Shown here: one piece after another, positions 38,842 through 47,641 of the stretch | How positions within the stretch are numbered: position 1 is the stretch's first letter | Layout of the letters: every line of letters begins with the position of its first letter | Origin: Clostridium sp. BJN0001 | GTDB lineage: Bacteria; Bacillota; Clostridia; Clostridiales; Clostridiaceae | DNA length: 64,000 nucleotides | Assembly: GCF_022869825.1 (NCBI RefSeq) | Contig: NZ_CP094971.1 | Span: forward strand, 2,408,501-2,472,500 | Reading direction: 5' to 3' | The notes under the pieces: generated by a model | The model's input: only the letters and a program-made list of their open reading frames with translations | Databases searched by the model: none | What the model was told of the DNA's origin: nothing | Program-made: the position numbers and the translations under genes

Positions 38842-38870
38842 ATTATAGCACTCATTACATTTTAAGACAA
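38842..38870 (-). promoter_or_regulatory. Displaced sigma-A promoter, probably that of the NlpC/P60 gene
   Basis: On the minus strand TTGTCT (38865-38870), 17 bases, TATAAT (38842-38847). It points toward the NlpC/P60 gene with the IS in between. If the IS and one TCTT copy are removed, the -10 would lie 58 bases upstream of that gene's ATG, a normal spacing. No other minus-strand gene lies between. Confidence 0.7.
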
Positions 38871-38972
38871 TGGAATTATATGTATTATTTTGTAAATACG
38901 TATTATGTTTGATATTTATTAAATTTAAAATGACATATATTGAAAGTTTTATTAGAAATGATACATTCTTAA

Positions 38973-39001
38973 TTGACAATACAAGAATTTTGTACTATAA
39001 T
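38973..39001 (+). promoter_or_regulatory. Consensus promoter of tRNA-Pro
   Basis: TTGACA (38973-38978), 17-base spacer, TATAAT (38996-39001): a perfect sigma-A promoter. The mature tRNA starts 12 bases after the -10, leaving a leader of about five bases. With the IS end and the displaced promoter it accounts for the 338-base gap after the transposase. Confidence 0.9.
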
Positions 39002-39012
39002 TTAAATGCTTT

Positions 39013-39088
39013 CGGGGTGTGGCGCAGATGGGAGCGCGCGTGGTTTGGGACCATGAGGTCGCAGGTTCAAGCCCTGTCACCCCGACCA
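39013..39088 (+). tRNA. tRNA-Pro (anticodon TGG)
   Basis: 76 bases including encoded CCA. Acceptor stem CGGGGTG/CACCCCG with discriminator A, D arm GCGC...GCGC, anticodon loop TTTGGGA giving anticodon TGG, and T arm CAGG-TTCAAGC-CCTG. A single-gene unit with its own promoter and terminator. Confidence 0.97.
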
Positions 39089-39097
39089 GATTTTATT

Positions 39098-39131
39098 AAC
39101 TGCCATTTAAGATATATCTTAAATGGCAGTT
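39098..39131 (+). terminator. Terminator of tRNA-Pro
   Basis: A perfect palindrome of 17 bases per arm (AACTGCCATTTAAGATA and complement) followed by a T run to 39136. It begins 10 bases after the tRNA. Confidence 0.9.
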
Positions 39132-39151
39132 TTTTTGTATTATACTGTAAT

Positions 39152-39676
39152 TTATTTTTTTAAAAAGTCTTTATACATAAGGCTTGGTTGTATTCCAGTA
39201 TTATTTTGATATTTTCCGCTATTATAAAGATCATATTCTCCCTTTATATCATGATAATATATTTGACATATTTCTACATCAGGATATATTTTTATAGGCT
39301 GAACACAGAACATCTCCAAAGTCCAATATCCTGCAAATCCTACATCTCCAAATCCAGCTGTAACATGAATAAATAGCCCAAGCCTTCCTGTTGAAGAACG
39401 TCCTTCAAGCATCGGTACAAATTTATCTGTTTTTGTATACTCGTTTGTTCTTCCAAGATATAATTTATTAGGTTCAAGAACAATTCCATCTTTAGGAATT
39501 ATTATTTTTCTTGCTTTATTTTCTTTTTTCATATCTAGAATATTGTTTTCATAAACCATAAGCTCATTATTTAATGATAAATTGTAGCTATTCGGATTAA
39601 TTCTACTTTTATTAAAAGGCTCAATAATTATTTCTTTTCCCATATGTCTTAATATTTCTTTTCCGGACAAAATCAT
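39152..39676 (-). CDS. dcd: dCTP deaminase
   Basis: A 174-residue trimeric deaminase that converts dCTP to dUTP (or directly to dUMP in bifunctional forms) for thymidylate supply. It starts MILSGKEILRHMGKEIIIEPF and contains the core GRSSTGRLGLFIHVTAGFGD and the catalytic glutamate in GYWTLEMFCVQPIKIYP. The C-terminal NNTGIQPSLMYKDF segment closes the active site. Its ribosome binding site is AGGAGG. It lies near ung, another uracil-related enzyme, though on the other strand. Confidence 0.93.
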   Translation of the reverse strand: MILSGKEILRHMGKEIIIEPFNKSRINPNSYNLSLNNELMVYENNILDMKKENKARKIIIPKDGIVLEPNKLYLGRTNEYTKTDKFVPMLEGRSSTGRLGLFIHVTAGFGDVGFAGYWTLEMFCVQPIKIYPDVEICQIYYHDIKGEYDLYNSGKYQNNTGIQPSLMYKDFLKK

Positions 39677-39698
39677 ATTTTATTCCTCCTAAACATAA

Positions 39699-39734
39699 AA
39701 AATGAGGCTTAGTATAAAATATACCAGCCCCATA
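39699..39734 (-). terminator. Terminator between ppiC-type gene and dcd
   Basis: An imperfect hairpin (ATGAGGCTTAGTATA against TATACCAGCCCCAT with wobbles) followed on the minus strand by a run of T. It starts about 13 bases after the parvulin stop. Confidence 0.65.
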
Positions 39735-39746
39735 AAAAGAAAAATA

Positions 39747-40490
39747 CTATTTTCTTTCAACACCATATTTCTTTTCAAGTTCTGAAATCATTTCTTTATA
39801 TTTCTTATCCTGTCTCTGTTTTAAAAGTTGATTTAATACTGTATCTTTAACTTCATCGTATGATTTAGTAGAAGCGTCTTTCTTTCCTTCAACTACTATT
39901 AAATGATATCCAAACTGAGTCTTTACAGGATCACTTATTTTGCCTATTTCAAGCTTAAATGCTGCATCTTCAAATTCAGGGACCATCATTCCTCTTGAGA
40001 AATATCCAAGTCTTCCTCCCTGTTCTTTAGATGGGCATGATGAATACTTCTTAGCTGCATCTTCAAAAGATAATCCTTCATCTATTTCTTTTTTAATGCT
40101 AGATGCTTTTTCTTCACTATCTACTAATATGTGTTTTGCTGAAACCTGTTCAGGTTCTCCAAAAGATTCTTTATTATCTTCATAATACTTTTTGCATTCT
40201 TCATCAGTAACTGAAACATCAGCTAACGCTTTATTAATAGCCATTGATGTAATTACTTCTTTTGATATATTCTGCATAGATTTTTTGTATTCTTCTGTCT
40301 CATCTAATTTGATTTCCTGACCAAATTTATTCATTAATTCAAATGAAATTAATTGTTCAACTAATTGTTTCTTTCCTGCTTCATTCTGAAACATAGCTTG
40401 CTGCTGTTTTGGATATCTTGAAATTACCATATCAAGATCCTTTTCTGTTATTTCATTTCCAGCTGCTACAGCTAACACTTTATTTTCCAT
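39747..40490 (-). CDS. Parvulin-type peptidyl-prolyl isomerase
   Basis: A 247-residue protein with an N-terminal SurA-like helical region (about 1-105; KDLDMVISRYPKQQQAMF) and a parvulin PPIase domain (about 110-205; VSAKHILVDSEEKA, SSCPSKEQGGRLGYFSRGMMVPEFEDAAF, TQFGYHLIVVEGK). No signal peptide is visible (MENKVLAVAAGNEITEKD), so it is probably cytoplasmic, unlike PrsA. It may assist folding of newly made proteins. Monocistronic with a clear terminator. Confidence 0.9.
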   Translation of the reverse strand: MENKVLAVAAGNEITEKDLDMVISRYPKQQQAMFQNEAGKKQLVEQLISFELMNKFGQEIKLDETEEYKKSMQNISKEVITSMAINKALADVSVTDEECKKYYEDNKESFGEPEQVSAKHILVDSEEKASSIKKEIDEGLSFEDAAKKYSSCPSKEQGGRLGYFSRGMMVPEFEDAAFKLEIGKISDPVKTQFGYHLIVVEGKKDASTKSYDEVKDTVLNQLLKQRQDKKYKEMISELEKKYGVERK

Positions 40491-40581
40491 TTATTTTCTC
40501 CTTTATAAAAAATTTATTTTCCTTTTTATTTTATCAGTATATTTTAATTGTAACAATATTAAAATATAATTATACATGATT

Positions 40582-40611
40582 TTGTTAAATCTACTTACTA
40601 CATGATATAAT
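40582..40611 (+). promoter_or_regulatory. Putative promoter of ung
   Basis: TTGTTA (40582-40587), 18-base spacer, TATAAT (40606-40611), 15 bases before the ung ATG. AAGGGTG serves as ribosome binding site. Confidence 0.65.
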
Positions 40612-40626
40612 AAAAAGGGTGATTTT

Positions 40627-41304
40627 ATGACAGAAATATTAAAAAACGACTGGAAAACATACTTAGATTCAGAATTTAAAAAAGATTATTATTTAAAATT
40701 AAGACAATTTCTAATACAAGAATATAAAACCCAAAAAATATACCCCAATATGTACGATTTATTTAATGCACTTCACTATACACCTTATTCAAAAGTTAAA
40801 GTAGTAATTTTAGGGCAGGATCCTTATCATGGGCCTAATCAAGCTCACGGATTAAGTTTTTCTGTAAATAAAGGAGTAAAGACTCCTCCTTCACTTGTTA
40901 ACATATTTAAAGAACTTCATGATGATATCGGATGTTACATACCTAATAATGGATACTTAAAAAAATGGGCTGATGAAGGAGTTCTTCTATTAAATACTGT
41001 ATTATCTGTTCGTGCAAAAGAAGCTAATTCTCATAGAAAAATGGGTTGGGAAGAGTTTACCGATAAAGTTATAGCAAGTCTTAATGAAAAAGAAAATCCT
41101 ATTGTATTTATTTTATGGGGAAACAATGCAATCTCTAAAGAAAAATTAATAACAAATAAAAAGCATCTTATATTAAAATCAGTTCATCCAAGTCCTCTTT
41201 CAGCATCACGAGGATTTTTTGGAAGCAGACCTTTTTCAAAAACTAATAAATTTTTAAAAGAAACAGGTCAAACTCCTATTGACTGGCAAATAGAAAATAT
41301 ATAA
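40627..41304 (+). CDS. ung: Uracil-DNA glycosylase
   Basis: A 225-residue family 1 UDG that excises uracil from DNA. Catalytic aspartate motif [18 protein letters not shown], then [10 protein letters not shown], the asparagine-containing FILWGNNAI and the leucine-loop motif [18 protein letters not shown]. The length is standard. It is probably cotranscribed with the next gene (19-base gap). Confidence 0.96.
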   Translation: MTEILKNDWKTYLDSEFKKDYYLKLRQFLIQEYKTQKIYPNMYDLFNALHYTPYSKVKVVILGQDPYHGPNQAHGLSFSVNKGVKTPPSLVNIFKELHDDIGCYIPNNGYLKKWADEGVLLLNTVLSVRAKEANSHRKMGWEEFTDKVIASLNEKENPIVFILWGNNAISKEKLITNKKHLILKSVHPSPLSASRGFFGSRPFSKTNKFLKETGQTPIDWQIENI

Positions 41305-41323
41305 GCTTGAAAGGATTAAATTA

Positions 41324-41731
41324 ATGGAATTTGAATATAATAGCAAAAAATATTTATTAAATGAAGAAAACTGTGATGGATTTTTTAACGATGAAAATAA
41401 TGAAGTAAAAGATATATCACTTGAAATAGTACTAGACTCACTTTCTCACTCAAAAAAAAGCATTGACTTTTCTAAAGAATACTATGCTTCTAAATGTCCA
41501 TGTGAAAAACAAGAAGCTTTTGGCAGAGCCTATCCTTATCTTGAATATCATTTTTATATTTATACAAAAAATAACGCTTATGTAATAAATGATATATGCC
41601 CTGAATATGAAAATACAACTTTCACAAGACTTCAAAGAGCTGGAAAAGTTGATAACAGCTATATAGTAAGTTTAATAGTTTGTCCTGAATGTGGCAGATA
41701 TACAGTTGAACTTGAAGAATGTCTTGTATAA
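41324..41731 (+). CDS. DUF3785-like conserved clostridial protein
   Basis: A 135-residue acidic protein of unknown function. It has cysteines in CPCEKQE, CPEYE and a C-terminal CPECGRYTVELEECLV that could bind zinc. The overall pattern (MEFEYNSKKYLLNEENC, YPYLEYHFYIYTKNNAYVI) is one I associate with the clostridial DUF3785 family; this has not been searched. It follows ung at 19 bases with GAAAGGA upstream and ends in a strong bidirectional terminator. Confidence 0.6.
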   Translation: MEFEYNSKKYLLNEENCDGFFNDENNEVKDISLEIVLDSLSHSKKSIDFSKEYYASKCPCEKQEAFGRAYPYLEYHFYIYTKNNAYVINDICPEYENTTFTRLQRAGKVDNSYIVSLIVCPECGRYTVELEECLV

Positions 41732-41745
41732 TAAAAAAATCTATT

Positions 41746-41793
41746 ATACTAAAAAAGAGTTTCTGAAAAATATTAGAAACTCTTTTTTAGTAT
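41746..41793. terminator. Bidirectional terminator between convergent genes
   Basis: A 19-bp perfect stem (ATACTAAAAAAGAGTTTCT and complement) with a 10-base loop and A/T runs on both sides, between the plus-strand DUF3785-like gene and the minus-strand chemotaxis receptor. Confidence 0.85.
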
Positions 41794-41809
41794 TAATTTT
41801 TTTATTTAT

Positions 41810-43885
41810 CTATATTTTAAATCTTGAAATTTCATTATAAAGCGTCCTACTAAGTTTTCTCTGATTCTTAGCATTATCAGAAATAATCTGAACTTCCTGT
41901 GTAGTTTCATGTACACTTTTTTGAATAACATCAGCATTTTCAGAAGCTTTCTGCGCATTCTTAGCTGTAACATTTATAGCCTCTCCAATTTGTCCTACAG
42001 TAGCTGTAAGCTCTTCTGACATTGCTGCAATTTCTTCTGACATATTGCTTACAAACTCAGAACTTTTATAAAACTTATTTGACATATTTTCTACTATCTC
42101 AGATTGTTTTTCGATATTTTCATTCATAAATTTTAAAATTTCTTTACTATTGCTTGAAAGATTATTAAAGCTTTTTTGAACTTCTGAAATTACATTTTTT
42201 ATTGTATTTACAGCTTCAGTTGACTGACCTGCAAGATTTCCAACCTCCTGTGCAACAACAGCAAACCCTTTTCCTGATTCGCCAGCTCTAGCTGCTTCTA
42301 TAGATGCATTAAGCGATAAAAGATTAGTCTGTTCTGCAATATCTGAAATAGTATCTGCAAGTATCGCAATTTTTTTAACAACTTCCCCTTCTTTAAGTGC
42401 TTTAATTTCTGATTCCTTTTTCTGACTATAAACTTCTCTTGTTTTAGATGTATATTCATCAGCCATATTTTTAATATTTCTTGAGTTGTCTTTTGATTCT
42501 TCAGCCTTTGCACTTCCTTCAGTAGCCTTTACTGAAAGTGTATCCGAGCTTGTATTAACTTCATTTATCGATGCACTTATTTCCTCAGATGATGCACTTG
42601 TTTCTTGTACACTATCTGATATACCCTTTACTGACGAATTTATACTCTGCATTCTTTCTGTAAAACCTTCTACAATATCTGAAAGCTCATTACTGTGCTT
42701 GTCCATATCTTCAGACTGCTTGAGTATTTCTTTAAGAAGAGATTGAATTTCACTTCTCATTTTTTCATAAGCATTTGAAAGTACTCCTATCTCATCTTTA
42801 TATTTAAGAAGGCTATCAATATCAGGATCATATGTAAGGTCAAGATCTGAGGCTTTTTTTATAGCTTTTGTAACTTTTTGAATAGGAGATGCAATTCTCT
42901 TTCCTACAACGTAAGATATTAAAATTCCTACTACCAGAAGTGCTAAAGCAGCAACTATTATTTTTTTTGTAATATCAGCTGCATTTTGAAGTATCTCTTT
43001 CTCAGAAGCAGTAATAATAAACATCCATCCATTTGATGTTTTATCAAATGACAAAACCTTGTTTTGATTATTAGATTTATATTTAATATAATTTTCATCT
43101 GAATTAAATTTATCAGAGATTCCATTTATTCCTGTTATTTTTTCAACATTTTGATTAATATCTAGATTAGGATGATACATTATATTTCCTTTATTGTCAG
43201 TTATGAATGCATACCCAGAATTATATGCTTTTGTTTCTTTTGCAACACTGCTTATTGCATCAAAATCTATGTCCATTCCAACAACTCCTACATTTTCTCC
43301 ATTTTTAATAATAGGAACTACATAAGAAACCATGTATATATTAAGATTTGAATTAAGATATGGTGACATCCAAATGGCCTTCTTTGCTTTTACAGGTTCA
43401 TAATACCAGCCAACATGTTCTATGTCATCTTTATCATACTTACTAAAATCGGTAGGCGTAAGTTTTTTAAATTCACTGTTTTCACTATCTCTTGAATAAA
43501 AAAGGCCTGATGTAGGTTCTGTATATTCAGGATTGAACCTTATGTAAAAACTTATCGCACCTTTTGTATTGTTTGCACATTCAATTGAAGATCTCTCCAT
43601 TTTCTTTTGATAATCCTTAACATACTCAGGATCAGTCTTAAATTTATTTAAATCATCAATCTCTGTTTTTGCAATATTGGTTAATGTATTAACAGACTGT
43701 TCAATTCCCAATATTTTTTGATTAAGCTCTTCTGTCTTGTTCTCAGTCATAAGGCTCAGCATATTTTTTGAGTCATTAATTGCACTATTTCTAGCATTTG
43801 CTATACTAAATCCTCCAATCAATAATGCTGTAACCATACTACATAAAAAAATAGAAATAAAAATTTTAAATCTTATACTATTCAT
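41810..43885 (-). CDS. Methyl-accepting chemotaxis protein with extracellular Cache domain
   Basis: A 691-residue transmembrane chemoreceptor. TM1 (about 8-28) is followed by a large extracellular dCache domain (about 35-305; [32 protein letters not shown] is the ligand-pocket region), TM2 (about 313-335), a HAMP domain ([16 protein letters not shown]) and the cytoplasmic signalling domain with the hairpin tip [41 protein letters not shown]. No CheA, CheW or flagellar gene is in the window. dCache ligands in related receptors are often amino acids. The start is ATG 43883-43885 with GGGGGT upstream rather than the ATG five codons earlier. Confidence 0.93.
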   Translation of the reverse strand: MNSIRFKIFISIFLCSMVTALLIGGFSIANARNSAINDSKNMLSLMTENKTEELNQKILGIEQSVNTLTNIAKTEIDDLNKFKTDPEYVKDYQKKMERSSIECANNTKGAISFYIRFNPEYTEPTSGLFYSRDSENSEFKKLTPTDFSKYDKDDIEHVGWYYEPVKAKKAIWMSPYLNSNLNIYMVSYVVPIIKNGENVGVVGMDIDFDAISSVAKETKAYNSGYAFITDNKGNIMYHPNLDINQNVEKITGINGISDKFNSDENYIKYKSNNQNKVLSFDKTSNGWMFIITASEKEILQNAADITKKIIVAALALLVVGILISYVVGKRIASPIQKVTKAIKKASDLDLTYDPDIDSLLKYKDEIGVLSNAYEKMRSEIQSLLKEILKQSEDMDKHSNELSDIVEGFTERMQSINSSVKGISDSVQETSASSEEISASINEVNTSSDTLSVKATEGSAKAEESKDNSRNIKNMADEYTSKTREVYSQKKESEIKALKEGEVVKKIAILADTISDIAEQTNLLSLNASIEAARAGESGKGFAVVAQEVGNLAGQSTEAVNTIKNVISEVQKSFNNLSSNSKEILKFMNENIEKQSEIVENMSNKFYKSSEFVSNMSEEIAAMSEELTATVGQIGEAINVTAKNAQKASENADVIQKSVHETTQEVQIISDNAKNQRKLSRTLYNEISRFKI

Positions 43886-43989
43886 ATTATATACCCCCAT
43901 ATATAAATAAAATATACCATATATACCATCTTTATTTAAAATATTATCATATTTTCTATTTCTTTACAACAAAATTTATGTTAAAAAAA

Positions 43990-44013
43990 AAGCACTAACT
44001 TTTGTTAGTGCTT
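43990..44013 (-). terminator. Terminator of the 5S-tRNA-Phe unit
   Basis: AAGCACTAAC, loop TTTT, GTTAGTGCTT, followed on the minus strand by eight T residues. It begins two bases after the tRNA-Phe CCA. Confidence 0.92.
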
Positions 44014-44015
44014 CT

Positions 44016-44091
<76 letters not shown>

Positions 44092-44097
44092 ATGCTT

Positions 44098-44215
44098 ACC
44101 TGGCAACGTCTTACTCTTCCACACAGTCACCCGTGCAGTACCATCAGCGCTGTAGACCTTAACTGTCCTGTTCGGTATGGAAAGGAGTGTTACCTCTACG
44201 CCATCGCTACCAGAT
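44098..44215 (-). rRNA. 5S rRNA, isolated copy without 16S or 23S
   Basis: About 117 bases on the minus strand from TCTGGTAGC to GTTGCCAGG, containing the conserved CCGAACAGGACAGTTAAGG core. The terminal helix is maintained. It differs at about seven positions from the 5S at 61025-61140, including a compensatory A-T/G-C change in helix I. No 23S precedes it; a dedicated promoter does. Confidence 0.93.
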
Positions 44216-44222
44216 GTATATA

Positions 44223-44251
44223 ATTATATATAACAAGTCGCATTATGTCAA
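44223..44251 (-). promoter_or_regulatory. Perfect consensus promoter of the orphan 5S-tRNA-Phe unit
   Basis: On the minus strand TTGACA (44246-44251), 17 bases, TATAAT (44223-44228). The predicted transcription start, about 44216, coincides with the mature 5S 5' end. Confidence 0.92.
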
Positions 44252-44347
44252 CTATTTTTTTTAAAAAGTTTTTTATTTCTATTATCTATACATTATTAAG
44301 CTAGATATCATGCCAGTTATATAATACTCCTATTTTTTTATTTTTAT

Positions 44348-45403
44348 CTATTTTGCTCTTCCATAATCATTTAAATATCGTACCTCTATTTTCATATTAG
44401 GATGTTTTTCTAAAAATTGTTCCATAACATAATAACAACTTGGGCATGGCTGCCATCTGCTTTTTAAAATTACTTTTCCATAATTTAAAACAATATTGTT
44501 TTCAATACACTCATCTATCTTCTCAAATATCTTCTTTTCACTATCACAGAACCTATCATAACCTGTTCCTATTTCACCAAACCTATTTACCCTAAAGCTT
44601 TTAAACCTCTCTAAATCTTTAATTGGAGCTTTAATAAAGCCATTAACTTCATCATTTCCACTTAAAGCTTTAAAATTAATACTACAGAATTCAACTTCTG
44701 CAACATTTATAGAATCTTGAATCGCCTTACTCTGATTTATTTCAATGATATTGCTATCCTCATTTTTAACATATTTTTTAATATTTAAAATAAGTCTATT
44801 CATTCTTAAAACTGCATCATTTAAAAAATTGTGATATTCAATACTTCCATTTTTGAATTTTATGAAATCAATTGTAAACAGATCAGGCTTTTTTATAAAT
44901 AAAGTTTTCTGCCTTTTTTCATAATCATATTTTTCTTTTACATCTGAGTTATTAAATAACAATATCTTTTTTAAAAGTTCTACATCTTTTGCATAAACAC
45001 ATTTTGTGCTTATTTCACTATCAAGTTCATCTATATCAAATGTTATATGTGAATCTTTTATAGATAAAATATCTTCATGCGCTTTAGAAACCATCTTTTC
45101 AAAATAAGACACATCATAAGCCTTCACTCTAATTTTCTCGTATTCTATTCTTTTTATTATTATGTTTTCTACTTTTAGCAAAAGATTATTAAGTATCTTA
45201 ATCTGCTCTTTAAATAAAATTTTCTTTTTAAAATAATCAATAAAATCAGAACTGTCATATGCTCTGTATTCTGTTTCTGAATTTTTAAGAGATTCTTCTA
45301 TTATCTTTATGATTTTTTGATCAATATGAGTTTTATCTTCTTTCATCATATTTTCAAAATCCACTACATTTCGTATTTTTATTTTATTATGCTGCACAAT
45401 CAA
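44348..45403 (-). CDS. Protein with C-terminal toxin-type nucleic-acid deaminase domain
   Basis: A 351-residue protein. The C-terminal ~75 residues look like a zinc-dependent deaminase of the bacterial polymorphic-toxin class: a D-S-E triad (287-289, in RFCDSEKKIFEKI) in the HxE position, and PCPSC (319-323) followed by YYVMEQFLEKHPNMKIEVRYL, as in BURPS668_1122-like toxin deaminases where DxE replaces HxE. Residues 1-220 are alpha-helical and charged with no signal peptide, no WXG100/LXG region and no membrane segment. No immunity gene is adjacent. It could be an intracellular defence or editing enzyme rather than a secreted toxin. It could also be catalytically altered. It is monocistronic. 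Confidence 0.65.
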   Translation of the reverse strand: MIVQHNKIKIRNVVDFENMMKEDKTHIDQKIIKIIEESLKNSETEYRAYDSSDFIDYFKKKILFKEQIKILNNLLLKVENIIIKRIEYEKIRVKAYDVSYFEKMVSKAHEDILSIKDSHITFDIDELDSEISTKCVYAKDVELLKKILLFNNSDVKEKYDYEKRQKTLFIKKPDLFTIDFIKFKNGSIEYHNFLNDAVLRMNRLILNIKKYVKNEDSNIIEINQSKAIQDSINVAEVEFCSINFKALSGNDEVNGFIKAPIKDLERFKSFRVNRFGEIGTGYDRFCDSEKKIFEKIDECIENNIVLNYGKVILKSRWQPCPSCYYVMEQFLEKHPNMKIEVRYLNDYGRAK

Positions 45404-45585
45404 ATATCGGTCTCCTTCTTAATTTTTAATCCATAAATATATCATACTATTCTATCACTAAATTTAAGAATAGACAGACATATTTTTAATATTATCATGT
45501 TTTATATTACATTGTTTTGTTGTTTGGGTATATAATATTTTTATTAGTATAAGAATTTTACTCTAATACAGAAAGAGGGAATATT

Positions 45586-46764
45586 ATGGCTTTAGATAAA
45601 ATTTTTTACAAAAATCTATTTAAGAATTTATTTTCAGATTCTTTTGAACTAATATTATGGGATGGAAGTTCAAAAATTTATGGTGAAACAACACCAAAAT
45701 TTAAAATTAAATTTAATAAACCAATTCCTAAATCTTCAATATTAGCTGACCCATCAATTGCATTTGGCGAAGCTTATATGAATAAAGATATTGAAATTGA
45801 TGGGAACCTTCAATTAGTAATTGAATCTCTATATAACAGTACAGAGAGTTTTTTAGGTTCTAATAATAAATTTTCACATATTACAAAAAAAATATTAAAC
45901 AATATAAAAAATAGTAAAGAAAACATTGAGCATCATTACGATATAGGTAATGATTTTTATAAATTATGGCTAGATAAAACAATGACATATTCTTGTGCAT
46001 ATTTCAAAAATAAAGATGATTCCCTATATGATGCACAGATAAATAAAGTAGACTATATTTTAAAAAAACTTAATCTTAAAAAAGGCGAAACTCTCCTTGA
46101 TATAGGCTGTGGCTGGGGAGAACTTGTAATTAAAGCTGCTAAAGAATATAAAGTAAAAGCTGTTGGAATTACTTTAAGCAATGAGCAATATGAAAAAGGA
46201 AAAGAAAGAATTAAAAATGAAAATCTTGAAAATTTAGTTGATATAAAAATTGAAGATTACAGAGAAATAAAAGACAAAAAATTTGATAAGATTGTAAGCG
46301 TAGGAATGCTTGAGCATGTAGGAAGTCAATACTTAAATGAATACTTTTCTTGCATAAAAAATCTATTAAATAATAATGGACTTGCTCTAATACATTGTAT
46401 TACTACTAATTCTCCTACATCTTCTACAAACAGTTGGATAAATAAATACATCTTTCCAGGTGGATTCATTCCATGTGTCAATACTCTTGTAAATGACATT
46501 ATAGAAACTGGATTTAATCTTATTGATGTTGAAAATCTAAGAATGCACTATGCTAAAACACTTGAAATGTGGCATCAAAATTTTATAAATGTACTTCCTG
46601 AAGTAGAAAAAATGAAAGATTCCACATTTATTAGAATGTGGGATCTTTACTTAAGTGCATGTGCAGCCTCATTTAAATGTGGAAATATAAATCTTCATCA
46701 GTTTCTATTTAGCAATGGAACAAATAATTCTCTTCCACTTACAAGAGAATATATGTACAAATAA
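45586..46764 (+). CDS. cfa: Cyclopropane-fatty-acyl-phospholipid synthase
   Basis: A 392-residue SAM-dependent enzyme that adds a methylene bridge to unsaturated membrane acyl chains. An N-terminal domain (about 1-100; ADPSIAFGEAYMNKDIEIDG) is followed by the methyltransferase domain with HYDIGNDFYKLWLDKTMTYSCAYF, motif I LLDIGCGWGELVIKAA, SVGMLEHVGSQYL and YIFPGGFIPC. It usually acts on entry to stationary phase or under acid stress. GAGGGAATATT precedes the ATG. The sirtuin gene follows after 32 bases. Confidence 0.94.
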   Translation: MALDKIFYKNLFKNLFSDSFELILWDGSSKIYGETTPKFKIKFNKPIPKSSILADPSIAFGEAYMNKDIEIDGNLQLVIESLYNSTESFLGSNNKFSHITKKILNNIKNSKENIEHHYDIGNDFYKLWLDKTMTYSCAYFKNKDDSLYDAQINKVDYILKKLNLKKGETLLDIGCGWGELVIKAAKEYKVKAVGITLSNEQYEKGKERIKNENLENLVDIKIEDYREIKDKKFDKIVSVGMLEHVGSQYLNEYFSCIKNLLNNNGLALIHCITTNSPTSSTNSWINKYIFPGGFIPCVNTLVNDIIETGFNLIDVENLRMHYAKTLEMWHQNFINVLPEVEKMKDSTFIRMWDLYLSACAASFKCGNINLHQFLFSNGTNNSLPLTREYMYK

Positions 46765-46796
46765 ATATATAAAATAAATATGGAGGTGATTTAACT

Positions 46797-47534
46797 ATGA
46801 ATACTGAAATAGAAAAGTTAACTCAAATACTTAAAGAAAGTAACAACATAGTTTTCTTCGGAGGGGCTGGAGTTTCAACTGAATCAAATATTCCTGACTT
46901 TAGAAGTTCAAACGGTCTTTGGAATGAAAAATTAAAAATCAATTTTACTCCTGAGCAGCTTGTATCACATACATTTTTTATGAAATATCCAGAAGAATTT
47001 TTTAATTTTTATAAGGACAAATTAATCTATAAAGATGCAAAACCAAATAATGCACATATTGCACTTGCAAAACTTGAAAAAATGGGTAAATTAAAAGCAA
47101 TAGTCACTCAAAATATTGATGGACTTCACCAAGCAGCAGGTTCTAAAAATGTTTATGAACTTCATGGATCTGTTCTTAGAAATTACTGCATGGATTGTGG
47201 TGCTTTTTATGATGAGAAATTCATCTTAGAATCAAAAGGAATTCCTACATGTCCTAAATGTGGTGGAAAAGTTAAACCAGATGTAGTTCTTTATGAAGAA
47301 GGACTAGACAATTCAGTTATAACTGCTGCTGTGAATGCTATTTCAAAAGCTGACACTTTAATAATAGGAGGAACTTCTCTTGTTGTTTATCCTGCTGCCG
47401 GACTTATCGATTACTTTAGAGGAACAAATCTAGTGTTAATCAATAAAAGTTCAACTTCTGCTGATAATAGAGCTGATTTAATTATTCATGATTCTATAGG
47501 AAAAGTTTTAGGAGACGCTGTTAATAATTTATAA
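46797..47534 (+). CDS. cobB: Sir2-family NAD-dependent protein deacylase
   Basis: A 245-residue sirtuin. NAD-binding FFGGAGVSTESNIPDFRSSNGLW, the QNIDGLHQAAGSKNV block, catalytic histidine in YELHGSVLRNYC, four zinc cysteines (CMDCG ... CPKCGG) and late GTSLVVYPAAGLIDYF. It removes acetyl groups from lysines of metabolic enzymes such as acetyl-CoA synthetase. It may be cotranscribed with cfa. GGAGGTG lies upstream. Confidence 0.93.
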   Translation: MNTEIEKLTQILKESNNIVFFGGAGVSTESNIPDFRSSNGLWNEKLKINFTPEQLVSHTFFMKYPEEFFNFYKDKLIYKDAKPNNAHIALAKLEKMGKLKAIVTQNIDGLHQAAGSKNVYELHGSVLRNYCMDCGAFYDEKFILESKGIPTCPKCGGKVKPDVVLYEEGLDNSVITAAVNAISKADTLIIGGTSLVVYPAAGLIDYFRGTNLVLINKSSTSADNRADLIIHDSIGKVLGDAVNNL

Positions 47535-47560
47535 CAGAGAAAATAATTTAGAATAAAAAT

Positions 47561-47602
47561 AAAACATGACTTTATGGTAGAGAATTCATAAAGTCATGTT
47601 TT
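47561..47602. terminator. Bidirectional terminator between sirtuin and patatin genes
   Basis: A 16-bp perfect stem (AAAACATGACTTTATG and complement) with a 10-base loop between convergent genes. Confidence 0.8.
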
Positions 47603-47641
47603 CATATATTAATCACTAATAGGATTTTTGAGAGAGCTTTT

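Noticed and set aside
39098..39131. Long palindrome after tRNA-Pro as a possible attachment site
   Set aside because: It is followed by a T run and is explained as the tRNA terminator; no integrase or duplicated tRNA end is present.
38870..39163. A 97-codon plus-strand frame
   Set aside because: It runs through the tRNA-Pro promoter, the tRNA and its terminator.
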